DNA from: JAWXBK01 sp034439975
Lineage (GTDB): Bacteria > Pseudomonadota > Alphaproteobacteria > Dongiales > Dongiaceae
NCBI GenBank assembly: GCA_034439975.1
Contig: JAWXBK010000119.1
Coordinates: forward strand, 1 to 41,603
Direction: 5' to 3'
Length of the DNA: 41,603 nucleotides
This document shows positions 33,454 to 40,536 of this stretch, piece after piece. Each line of letters opens with the position of its first letter. Position 1 is the stretch's first letter. The translations under genes and the position numbers were made by a program. The notes under the pieces are model-generated. The model saw only the letters and a list, made by a program, of their open reading frames with translations. It was not told the DNA's origin and ran no database searches.

Positions 33454-34239
33454 CTAGAGATAACGGAAGTAGCGGCGATGTGCATAGCGAATGAGCTGGT
33501 CTGTGACCAGCCCGATGATGCCGACCGTCAGAATGCCCGCCATGACTTCCGGCGTCTTCACGAAGCGACGCATCGACCAGATTGCATGCCCGATGCCCGA
33601 GTTCGCCGCGACGATCTCGGCGATAATCAGATAGGTCCAGCACCAGCCGAGCGTAATGCGCAGATTGTCGATCGTCGAGGGCAGCATCGCGCGCAGCACG
33701 ATGTCGCGCAGGATCTGCCTGTTCTTGGCGCCGAGCGTATAGCCGATCTCGACGAATTCACGCGGAACGCGTTTCGCATCGTCGGCGACCAGAAGCACGA
33801 GTTGGAAGAACGTGCCCATCCACAAGACCGCGATTTTCGACGCTTCCTCGATGCCGAGCCAGATGATGAGCAGCGGCACCAGCGCTGGAACCGGCAGATA
33901 CCGGATAAAATCGATGATCGGTTCGGTCAGCGTGCCGACGATGCGATAGCTCGACATGAAGATGCCGAGCGGGATCGCCATGACAACGGAGAGCAGGAAC
34001 GCCGCCCAGACGCGCAGGACCGAAATCCAGATGTCGGAAAGAAAATCGCCGTCGACGATCATGCGCTCGAGCGCGGCAATCACCTCGGTCGGCAAAGGGA
34101 GGAAGCGCTGCGGTACGATTCCGAAAAACGCGACGGCATACCACAGCCCGATAAAGCCGATGAAGGCAATGACCGCCATAACGGCATCGGTCCGCGAACT
34201 GGACTGGCCGCGGAATGTGAACAGGCCGCGCAATGACAT
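33454..34239 (-). CDS. TauC/SsuC-like ABC transporter permease
   Basis: Inner-membrane subunit of the importer, 261 residues with six hydrophobic segments. The typical TauC-family segments are present: IPLGIFMSSYRIVG, a proline-rich LPVPALVPLLIIWLGIEEASK and the EAA-like loop VEIGYTLGAKNRQILRDIVL. The N-terminus MSLRGLFTFRGQSSSRTD is polar. It is separated from the binding-protein gene by 80 bp that contain a strong hairpin. Confidence 0.92.
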   Translation of the reverse strand: MSLRGLFTFRGQSSSRTDAVMAVIAFIGFIGLWYAVAFFGIVPQRFLPLPTEVIAALERMIVDGDFLSDIWISVLRVWAAFLLSVVMAIPLGIFMSSYRIVGTLTEPIIDFIRYLPVPALVPLLIIWLGIEEASKIAVLWMGTFFQLVLLVADDAKRVPREFVEIGYTLGAKNRQILRDIVLRAMLPSTIDNLRITLGWCWTYLIIAEIVAANSGIGHAIWSMRRFVKTPEVMAGILTVGIIGLVTDQLIRYAHRRYFRYL

Positions 34240-34273
34240 GGTCGGAATTCTCGGGGAAGGCGACGGGAAAGGG

Positions 34274-34300
34274 AAGGGCCGGCGGTTGACGCCGGCCCTT
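34274..34300 (-). promoter_or_regulatory. Strong hairpin between the binding-protein and permease genes
   Basis: AAGGGCCGGCG (34274-34284) pairs perfectly with CGCCGGCCCTT (34290-34300) around a 5-nt loop, and wobble pairs extend it further. It begins 20 bp after the binding-protein stop. On the transcribed strand the bases after the stem are pyrimidine-rich (TTCCCTTTCCC) but not a pure T run, so partial termination or 3'-end protection of the binding-protein message is likelier than full termination. Confidence 0.6.
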
Positions 34301-34319
34301 TCTGGCTCTGATTGCGCCC

Positions 34320-35357
34320 CTAGCGCGTATGCCCCTCGAACAACGTGTCGAGCAAAGTCGGATCAATCATCTCGTCATACCCGATTGGCGCGTCCATCAG
34401 GTCGAGACCGACATTGATGCCATTGAGCGAGTCGACGATGGGCCCCAGCGTTTTCGGCCCGCTGCTGCCCATGAACTCGACCGCATCCTCATAGCTCGTA
34501 TAGTGGAGCCCCTGGATGTCGATCGCCATCTGGTCCGGCGTGACCTCGAAAGACGGCGCGGCATGTTCCAGGAATTGCTCGGGGTCGTTGTTGAACAGAT
34601 CGACCGCCCGGTAGATGCCCCGCAGGAAGTTGGCATACTTCTCGGGATTGGCTTCGTAGTCGTCCTTGCGGACGATGATCACGTCGGTGATCAGCCCGTT
34701 GAAGTCGCTCGAATCGAGCAGGATATGCGCGCCGTCGCGTGAACTGTTCGCGACGATTTCACTCATCATCGGTTCCCAGGTGGCAACCGCCGCGACGCTC
34801 TCATCTTCGAAGACGGCGGCGGAATCGTCGGTCGCGATCAGGCGAAGGTCGACATCGTCGAGACTGAAGCCGGCTTCGGTGAGGCCATGCGCCACCATCA
34901 TCGTGCCCGGATGGTTGATTTCGCCGGCGAAGGTCCTGCCGACCAAATCTTCGACCGACTGGATGTCGCCGGCGGCGACCACGCCGTCGGCGCCGATCGA
35001 CACGTCGACAGTACCGATCACGACCAGATTGGAATCGGCCGCGAGCGGGCGCGACATATGCTCGCCGATGGTCCGCATCGTACAGTCGAGATCGCCGCTC
35101 TCCAGCGCCGGCATCACGTTGGCGCGGTCATTGTCGTAAACCGAGGTCACTTCCAGATCGTATTCGGCGAAGTAACCCATGCCAGTCGCAACCGGCACCG
35201 GTGCAAACCCGAACCAGTAGGGATAGGCGCAGCGAATCTCGTCCGCCGCCTGTGCCGGTGCGCCGGCCGTTGCCAACAAACCGACCGCCATCCCCGTCGC
35301 CATCAGAATTCGCCGGGGAAATGTCCGCGTCCCGAAATCCGCCCGTCCTGCCGCCAT
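34320..35357 (-). CDS. ABC transporter substrate-binding protein, NMT1/TauA/SsuA-like
   Basis: Periplasmic binding protein of 345 residues. The ATG at 35357 is chosen because GGGAGG lies 5 nt upstream; an in-frame GTG at 35381 has no such site. A long signal peptide (FPRRILMATGMAVGLLATAGAPAQAAD, broken here at residue 14-40) contains paired arginines and ends in AQA-A. The mature part has the family start CAYPYWFGFAPVPVATGMGY and a middle segment NHPGTMMVAHGL. Ligands of this class include sulfonates, nitrate, thiamine precursors and some guanidino or amide compounds; the LysR and ureohydrolase genes next to it make a nitrogen compound likely. It is the first gene of the importer operon. Confidence 0.88.
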   Translation of the reverse strand: MAAGRADFGTRTFPRRILMATGMAVGLLATAGAPAQAADEIRCAYPYWFGFAPVPVATGMGYFAEYDLEVTSVYDNDRANVMPALESGDLDCTMRTIGEHMSRPLAADSNLVVIGTVDVSIGADGVVAAGDIQSVEDLVGRTFAGEINHPGTMMVAHGLTEAGFSLDDVDLRLIATDDSAAVFEDESVAAVATWEPMMSEIVANSSRDGAHILLDSSDFNGLITDVIIVRKDDYEANPEKYANFLRGIYRAVDLFNNDPEQFLEHAAPSFEVTPDQMAIDIQGLHYTSYEDAVEFMGSSGPKTLGPIVDSLNGINVGLDLMDAPIGYDEMIDPTLLDTLFEGHTR

Positions 35358-35463
35358 TCGTGCCTCCCTGGTGTGTGCCACGCCGGCATTGAGCCGGTCG
35401 CCTTATTTTCCGGCGAAAGCGTGGGGCAATTATTAGGTGGGAAAAATACGAATTTTCTGTTGT

Positions 35464-36459
35464 TTACATTTTCTTTCTGCCAAGTGACCGTCCGGGGCTG
35501 CCTGCGGCCGGGCCCGCCTGCCCAAAGGCAGCCAGCAGATCGGCATGGAATAGCTCGATTGCTTGGGCCGGCGGCGGCCCTTTGCGATGGACCGCCTCGA
35601 ACCGGGTCCGGTAGGCCAGTTTCGTCGGTAACAAAGGGCGCAGCTCGCCCCGCTCGACCCACGGCGTCGCGAAATGGGTCGGCAGATGACCGAGATAGCG
35701 CCCCGACAGGATCAGCGTCGCGGTCGCCTCCATGTTGAACGCGGTCGCGGTCTCGTTCTGCGCCCGGAAACGGCCGGATTTGAGCGATCCCGCGTAATAG
35801 CCGCGCCGGACATAGTCGGCCGCTTCGCATTCGCGCACCGTCAGGCTGCGTTCGGCCCGCCGGAAAAATGGGTGGCCGCGCCCGCAGTAAAGCTGCTGCT
35901 CCTCGTCGAACAGGAACCGGTAGGAGAGGCCTGGCGCGTGGCTGGGGAAGCTGCCGATCCCAAGATGGTAGCGGCCCTCGAGCACGGCGCGCTCGATCTC
36001 CAGCGGGTTCGCGATATGCAAGGTGAGGTGCACGGCGCCGCCATGCGCCTTGAACCGGCCGATCGCGTCGAACAGCCGGCAATCGGGGTTGCTCGCGAGC
36101 GCATCGAGCGCGGCGATATGCAGATCGCCGACCAGACTGCCGCGCATGTCACCGACCTGGGCCTGGAACTCGTCAAGCGCCCGGAACAATGCCTGGCTCG
36201 CCTCGTAGACGCGCCGGCCGCTGTCGGTGAGCGCAAAGCCGCCGCGGCCGCGCCGGCAAAGCCGCGAGCCGAGCCGGGTCTCGAGCTCGGCCATCTTGGC
36301 GCTGATCGTCGATTGGCTGACATTGAGGGCGATCTGGGCGGCCGAGAACCCGCCGGCCTCCACGATCGAGAAAAAGATGCGCAGCAGGCGGATATCCACT
36401 GCATCAAGCCGCGGCAGCAGGGCGCCGCGATGCTCCGGGCCTTGATTCACTTCGGCCAT
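35464..36459 (-). CDS. LysR-family transcriptional regulator
   Basis: DNA-binding regulator of 331 residues. The N-terminal winged helix-turn-helix lies at about residues 24-82 (LLRIFFSIVEAGGF, NVSQSTISAKMAELETRLG, LTDSGRRVY), followed by a linker helix and a periplasmic-binding-protein-like effector domain. It sits between the importer operon (same strand, 106 bp on) and the divergent ureohydrolase gene, the normal arrangement for a LysR protein that controls its neighbours in response to their substrate. The C-terminus ends in a basic tail (GRSLGRKKM). Confidence 0.93.
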   Translation of the reverse strand: MAEVNQGPEHRGALLPRLDAVDIRLLRIFFSIVEAGGFSAAQIALNVSQSTISAKMAELETRLGSRLCRRGRGGFALTDSGRRVYEASQALFRALDEFQAQVGDMRGSLVGDLHIAALDALASNPDCRLFDAIGRFKAHGGAVHLTLHIANPLEIERAVLEGRYHLGIGSFPSHAPGLSYRFLFDEEQQLYCGRGHPFFRRAERSLTVRECEAADYVRRGYYAGSLKSGRFRAQNETATAFNMEATATLILSGRYLGHLPTHFATPWVERGELRPLLPTKLAYRTRFEAVHRKGPPPAQAIELFHADLLAAFGQAGPAAGSPGRSLGRKKM

Positions 36460-36474
36460 ATCCGAACCATCTAT

Positions 36475-36494
36475 CGAAAAGTTACGCTATTTCG
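36475..36494. promoter_or_regulatory. Candidate LysR operator in the divergent gap
   Basis: CGAAA (36475-36479) and TTTCG (36490-36494) form a 5-bp inverted repeat with 10 nt between, within the 108-bp gap separating the LysR gene from the ureohydrolase gene. The spacing suits a LysR site but the arms are short, so chance is a real alternative. Confidence 0.3.
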
Positions 36495-36567
36495 GGAGTA
36501 AGAACAGTGCCAAATTCTCCCCCGAGAGCCAAAGGCACAGGCTGGCCATTGCCGCGGGAGACGAGAC

Positions 36568-37557
36568 ATGCCGGACGAGACCAAAGCTTCCACCACTTTG
36601 CAGCCGCTGCGCGGACCGGCAAACCCGATGTTCCTGCCGCGTTACGCCGATATCGCGACCTTCATGCGCACGCCGCTGCAGCGCGACCCGACCGGCCTCG
36701 ATATTGCCTTGTGCGGCGTGCCGTTCGATCTTGGCGTCACCAATCGGCCCGGCGCGCGGCACGGCCCGCGCGAGATGCGCAACATGTCGACCTTGTGCCG
36801 GTCGATCCATCATGTGACCAAGGTCAATCCCTACAAGCTCTGCAAGATCGCCGATGTCGGCGACGTGCCGTTTACGCATCTCTTTCAGATCGAGAAGGCG
36901 ATCGAGGATATCGAGGCCTTCTTCCAGCGCATTCACGAAGCCGGCGCTGCACCCCTGACTGCGGGCGGCGACCATTCGATCACCTATCCGATCTTCCGTG
37001 CGATCGCCGCGCATCGTCCGGTCGGGATGATCCATGTCGATGCGCATACCGATACCTGGGACGAGTTTCTCGGTACAAAGTTTTCGCACGGTGCGCCGTT
37101 CCGCCGTGCCGTCGAGGCGGGCGTGCTCGATCCCAAGCGCACGGTTCAGATCGGCATTCGCGGCGCGCAGAACACCGAGCAGGGCTGGACCTATTCGCTC
37201 GAAAAAGGCATGCGCGTCATCTTCATGGAAGAGTTTACCCAACTCGGCGTCGATAAGGTCATTGCCGAAGCGCGCCGCGTCGTCGGGGACGGGCCGACCT
37301 ACATCTCCTTTGATGTCGACGGGCTGGATCCGGTCTATGCGCCCGGCACGGGCACGCCGGAGATCGGCGGCATGACCACGATCGAGGCGCAGCTTCTGCT
37401 TCGGGGCTTGCGCGGTCTCAACATCGTCGGCGGCGACGTGGTCGAAGTCTCGCCGCCTTTCGACCCGACCGGCAATACGGCATTGGTCGGCGCGTCGATC
37501 ATGTACGAAATCCTCTGCCTCCTGGCGGAGAGCATTGCGACGCGGAAGGGGAAGTAG
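36568..37557 (+). CDS. Agmatinase/guanidinobutyrase-family ureohydrolase
   Basis: Binuclear-metal hydrolase of 329 residues that should split a guanidino compound into an amine and urea. Metal-site motifs are GGDHS (Asp135, His136), HVDAHTD (Asp158, His160, Asp162) and SFDVDGLDPVYAP (Asp249, Asp251). The loop GTGTPEIGGMTTIEAQ and the closing VEVSPPFDPTGNTALVGAS match the agmatinase/guanidinobutyrase branch as recalled. The start ATG 36568 follows GGGAGA. It is divergent from the LysR gene and heads a plus-strand run with hydroxypyruvate isomerase and tartronate semialdehyde reductase. 4-Guanidinobutyrate, guanidinoacetate or 3-guanidinopropionate are all possible substrates. Confidence 0.9.
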   Translation: MPDETKASTTLQPLRGPANPMFLPRYADIATFMRTPLQRDPTGLDIALCGVPFDLGVTNRPGARHGPREMRNMSTLCRSIHHVTKVNPYKLCKIADVGDVPFTHLFQIEKAIEDIEAFFQRIHEAGAAPLTAGGDHSITYPIFRAIAAHRPVGMIHVDAHTDTWDEFLGTKFSHGAPFRRAVEAGVLDPKRTVQIGIRGAQNTEQGWTYSLEKGMRVIFMEEFTQLGVDKVIAEARRVVGDGPTYISFDVDGLDPVYAPGTGTPEIGGMTTIEAQLLLRGLRGLNIVGGDVVEVSPPFDPTGNTALVGASIMYEILCLLAESIATRKGK

Positions 37558-37574
37558 GCCGCAACAGAAGAAAT

Positions 37575-37734
37575 TCCCTCGCCACCGTGCCGCAAGGCGG
37601 CATGGGGAGAGGGACGCGAAGGGTTGGTGCGGCGGGAGCCGCGCCTTACCCAAAGCAGGGTGAGGGGGCAGCCCTCACCCGGTTGCATGTGCGTTGCGCT
37701 TGCGACCACCCTCTCCCGCTTCACAGGAGAGGGT
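37575..37734. repeat. Three tandem intergenic hairpins with GGGAGAGG/GGGTGAGG motifs
   Basis: Three perfect or near-perfect stems lie in the 208-bp gap between the ureohydrolase and hyi genes. The first pairs TCCCTC (37575-37580) with GAGGGA (37609-37614) and holds an inner TGCCGC/GCGGCA stem. The second pairs GGGTGAGGG (37658-37666) with CCCTCACCC (37672-37680) around a 5-nt loop. The third pairs ACCCTCTCC (37708-37716) with GGAGAGGGT (37726-37734) around a 9-nt loop. The repeated CCCTC/GAGGG theme, also seen at about 39467-39495, resembles REP-like dispersed intergenic elements of proteobacteria. Confidence 0.6.
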
Positions 37735-37765
37735 TGTTGAATCCGGCAGCATCGAGAGGACACCC

Positions 37766-38542
37766 ATGCCACGCTTCGCCGCCAATCTGTCGATGCTGTT
37801 CACCGAGCTGCCGTTCCTCGACCGGCTCGAGGCCGCGGCGAAAGCCGGGTTCAAGGCGGTCGAATATATGTCGCCCTACGAATACGATCCGGCCGAGCTG
37901 CGGGCGCGGCTCGATGCGCTCGGGCTTGAGCAGGTGCTGTTCAATCTGCCGGCCGGCGACTGGGCGAAAGGTGATCGTGGCATCGCCTGCGATCCGGCGC
38001 GGGCCGACGAGTTCCGCGACAGCGTCGCAACAGCGATCCGGTATGCGCAGGCTTTGTCCTGCCCGCGTCTCAACTGTCTTGCGGGCATCGCGCCCGCCCA
38101 TGCCGATGCCGCCACCGTGCGCGCAACCTTCGTCGGCAATCTGCGCTATGCCGCGGCCGAGTTCGCCAAAGCGAAACTCACGCTTCTCATCGAAGCGATC
38201 AATTCTTATGACATTCCCGGCTTCTGGCTGAACCGCAGCGCGCAGGCGATCGCGGTGATGGACGAGATCGGCGCCGACAATCTCAAGTTCCAGTACGACA
38301 TCTATCACATGCAGCGCATGGAAGGAGAGCTGGCGGCGACGATCGAGCGACTGCTGCCGCGCATTGGCCATTTCCAGCTCGCTGACAATCCGGGCCGGCA
38401 CGAGCCCGGCACCGGCGAGATCAACTACCCATTTTTGTTCGCACATCTCGATCGCATCGACTATGACGGCTGGATTGGTTGCGAATACAAACCGGCCGGC
38501 GACACGCGCGCCGGTCTCTCCTGGATGGACCCCTGGCGTTAG
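37766..38542 (+). CDS. hyi: Hydroxypyruvate isomerase
   Basis: TIM-barrel isomerase that interconverts hydroxypyruvate and tartronate semialdehyde. The 258 residues equal the E. coli Hyi length. The two catalytic glutamates are visible: Glu143 in LLIEAINSYDIPGFWL and Glu240 in IGCEYKPAGDTRAGLSW. The start ATG 37766 follows GAGAGGA. The next gene, 28 bp on, encodes the reductase for tartronate semialdehyde, so the pair should channel hydroxypyruvate or tartronate semialdehyde to glycerate. Glyoxylate carboligase, the usual third member, is absent from the window. Confidence 0.92.
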   Translation: MPRFAANLSMLFTELPFLDRLEAAAKAGFKAVEYMSPYEYDPAELRARLDALGLEQVLFNLPAGDWAKGDRGIACDPARADEFRDSVATAIRYAQALSCPRLNCLAGIAPAHADAATVRATFVGNLRYAAAEFAKAKLTLLIEAINSYDIPGFWLNRSAQAIAVMDEIGADNLKFQYDIYHMQRMEGELAATIERLLPRIGHFQLADNPGRHEPGTGEINYPFLFAHLDRIDYDGWIGCEYKPAGDTRAGLSWMDPWR

Positions 38543-38570
38543 AGGCCTTGGTAGCAAAGGATCGACGAGC

Positions 38571-39458
38571 ATGACGGATATCGGTTTCATCGGAACGGGC
38601 ATCATGGGCCGCCCGATGGCAGGCCATCTGCAGAAGGCCGGACACAAGCTTTTCCTCCTCCAACATCGCTCGCCGTTGCCGAAGGAACTGGCGGATGGCG
38701 GTGGCGTTGCCTGCAAGAGCGCTCGCGAAGTCGCCGAGAAATCCGAGATCATCATCCTGATGCTGCCGGACACGCCGGACGTCGAAACCGTTTTGTTCGG
38801 CAAGGACGGTGTCGCCGAAGGGCTCTCGAAGGGAAAACTGGTGATCGACATGAGCTCGATCTCGCCGATCGAGACCAAGAATTTTGCCAAGCGTATCGGC
38901 GAGAAGGGCTGCGACTATCTCGATGCGCCGGTGTCAGGCGGCGAGGTCGGCGCCAAGAACGCCGCCCTCACCATCATGATCGGCGGCCCCGATGCCGCGT
39001 TCGAGCGCGCGAAGCCGCTGTTCGAACTGATGGGCAAGAACATCACCCTGGTTGGCGGCAATGGCGACGGCCAGACCTGCAAGGTCGCGAACCAGATCAT
39101 CGTCGCGTTGAACATCGCGGCGGTCGGCGAGGCGCTGTTGTTCGCCTCGAAGGCCGGGGCCGATCCGGCGAAAGTCCGTCAGGCGCTGATGGGCGGGTTC
39201 GCCGCGTCGCGCATCCTTGAGGTGCATGGCGAGCGCATGATCAAGCGCACCTTCGATCCCGGATTCCGGATCAAGCTGCATCAGAAGGATCTCAATCTGG
39301 CGCTCAACGGCGCGCGCGCGATGGGCATGAGCTTGCCGAACACCGCCGGCGCGCAGCAGCTTTTCAGCGCCTGCGTCGCCAATGGCGGCGCCGACTGGGA
39401 TCATTCGGCGATGGTCCGCGCGCTCGAGTTGATGGCCAAGCACGAGGTCGCGAAGTAA
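38571..39458 (+). CDS. glxR: 2-Hydroxy-3-oxopropionate (tartronate semialdehyde) reductase
   Basis: NADH-dependent beta-hydroxyacid dehydrogenase, 295 residues, giving D-glycerate from tartronate semialdehyde. Seen are the cofactor motif GFIGTGIMGRPMA (residues 5-17), the substrate motif DAPVSGGEVGAK (118-129) and catalytic Lys171 in GQTCKVANQIIV. The family also contains 3-hydroxyisobutyrate dehydrogenase, but the pairing with hydroxypyruvate isomerase makes the reductase the better call. It is the last gene of the run; a region with an inverted repeat separates it from the convergent creatininase-like gene. Confidence 0.92.
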   Translation: MTDIGFIGTGIMGRPMAGHLQKAGHKLFLLQHRSPLPKELADGGGVACKSAREVAEKSEIIILMLPDTPDVETVLFGKDGVAEGLSKGKLVIDMSSISPIETKNFAKRIGEKGCDYLDAPVSGGEVGAKNAALTIMIGGPDAAFERAKPLFELMGKNITLVGGNGDGQTCKVANQIIVALNIAAVGEALLFASKAGADPAKVRQALMGGFAASRILEVHGERMIKRTFDPGFRIKLHQKDLNLALNGARAMGMSLPNTAGAQQLFSACVANGGADWDHSAMVRALELMAKHEVAK

Positions 39459-39523
39459 CAAACAAAACCCTCGCCTCCGCTTGCAGGGGAGAGGGCTTGA
39501 AGGCTTCGTCAAGGAACCCACCA

Positions 39524-39578
39524 CAGAGGCACAGAGAACAACGAGGCCTGAGCCCTCTCGCTGCTCTCTGTGTCTCTG
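39524..39578. repeat. 14-bp inverted repeat between convergent genes
   Basis: CAGAGGCACAGAGA (39524-39537) pairs with TCTCTGTGTCTCTG (39565-39578) with one G-T wobble and a 27-nt loop. It sits in the 141-bp gap between glxR and the creatininase-like gene, which end toward each other. The low-complexity CAGAGRCACAGAGA unit looks like a dispersed intergenic repeat and may also act as a two-way terminator. A GAGAGGG motif at about 39489-39495 resembles the hairpins at 37575-37734. Confidence 0.55.
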
Positions 39579-39599
39579 CGGCGAGCCTTCTAATTTCCT

Positions 39600-40367
39600 C
39601 TACTTGAACTCGCTCTTCACCGCGGCCGAAATCGTGCGGCGGTAATGCTCGATGATCTCGCCGCCCTTGCCGGCATCGGCGCGCTTGGCACTGGTAAGCG
39701 CGCCGGAATCCGGCACCCAGTCATGGTTGTGCGGGAAGATGTCGTAGTTCGGGAACTGGGCCGACGGGTTGTCGGGGATCAGATCGAGCCGCACCCGTTC
39801 CGGGTAGAGATGCATCATCATCGAAGTTTCGAGCACGGCGGCATGCTCGAGCGCCATGCTCTCGAGACCGCCGGGGAACAGCCGCTCGATCGTATCGTTG
39901 TCGAGGAAGTCCCAGTACTGGAGCTGCATGATGCGCACGCCCTTGTCCTCGACCTCGCGCATCGCCTGGATGATGCCTTCGGTGACGATCCACTGGTTCT
40001 CGTAATGGCCGACCACCATGCAGAAATTGCGGGCGCCGTGGCGGACCTGCTCACGGATGATGTCGCGCACCTGTCCGACGATCGTGGCGGCATCCATGTT
40101 GGTGGTGCCGGGGTAACGGTCACCGCCGCCGCATTTCGGCATCGAGCGATAGCCGTAATTGACCGGCGGCAGCACGATCGAGCCGGTCTCGCGCGCTACC
40201 CGGACCGCGATCTCGGTCGGCACGATCACGTCGGTCGCGAGCGGCAGATGCGGTCCGTGCTGCTCGATCGCGCCCACCGGTAGCATCACCACCGGGTTCT
40301 TCTTCATCCGGTCCGCATATTCCGGCCAGGACATTTCCCCGACCAGCACGTCGTTGTATTTCGCCAT
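39600..40367 (-). CDS. Creatininase-family amidohydrolase, close to true creatininase
   Basis: Zn/Mn hydrolase of 255 residues predicted to open a cyclic amide such as creatinine. Metal ligands fit the family: Glu35 and His37 in GAIEQHGPHLPL, Asp46 in ATDV, His121 and Glu123 in VVGHYENQW. The GHYEN motif (rather than the common GHGGN), YWDF (Trp152), LEHAAVLETS (His175) and YPERVRLD resemble the studied Pseudomonas creatininase as I recall it. Its second active-site Trp, four residues before the His, is Met171 here, so the substrate may differ. GGAGG lies 8 nt before ATG 40367 and only 2 nt before the in-frame ATG 40373, so the former is chosen. It is divergent from the aldehyde dehydrogenase gene. 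Confidence 0.88.
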   Translation of the reverse strand: MAKYNDVLVGEMSWPEYADRMKKNPVVMLPVGAIEQHGPHLPLATDVIVPTEIAVRVARETGSIVLPPVNYGYRSMPKCGGGDRYPGTTNMDAATIVGQVRDIIREQVRHGARNFCMVVGHYENQWIVTEGIIQAMREVEDKGVRIMQLQYWDFLDNDTIERLFPGGLESMALEHAAVLETSMMMHLYPERVRLDLIPDNPSAQFPNYDIFPHNHDWVPDSGALTSAKRADAGKGGEIIEHYRRTISAAVKSEFK

Positions 40368-40536
40368 GTGCATTCCCTCCGGCAGATTCTTGTTGGCGAC
40401 AGTCTCACGATCCCGGCGCCTCGATGCAAGCCGCCGCCGCATCGGCCGCCCGGAGGTTTGACTCCCGACGCGGGCGGCAGGGATGATGCCGGCATCGCGG
40501 GTGCGTCCGGCGCCCGGTCCAGCGGGGAGTTCGATC

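Noticed and set aside
35358..36567. Guanidine riboswitch near the LysR, importer and ureohydrolase genes
   Set aside because: Neither leader shows the conserved ykkC-type core as I recall it; regulation by the LysR protein explains the layout better.
37575..37734. Short CRISPR array
   Set aside because: The three units are different hairpins with unequal spacing, not identical direct repeats with spacers, and no cas gene is present.
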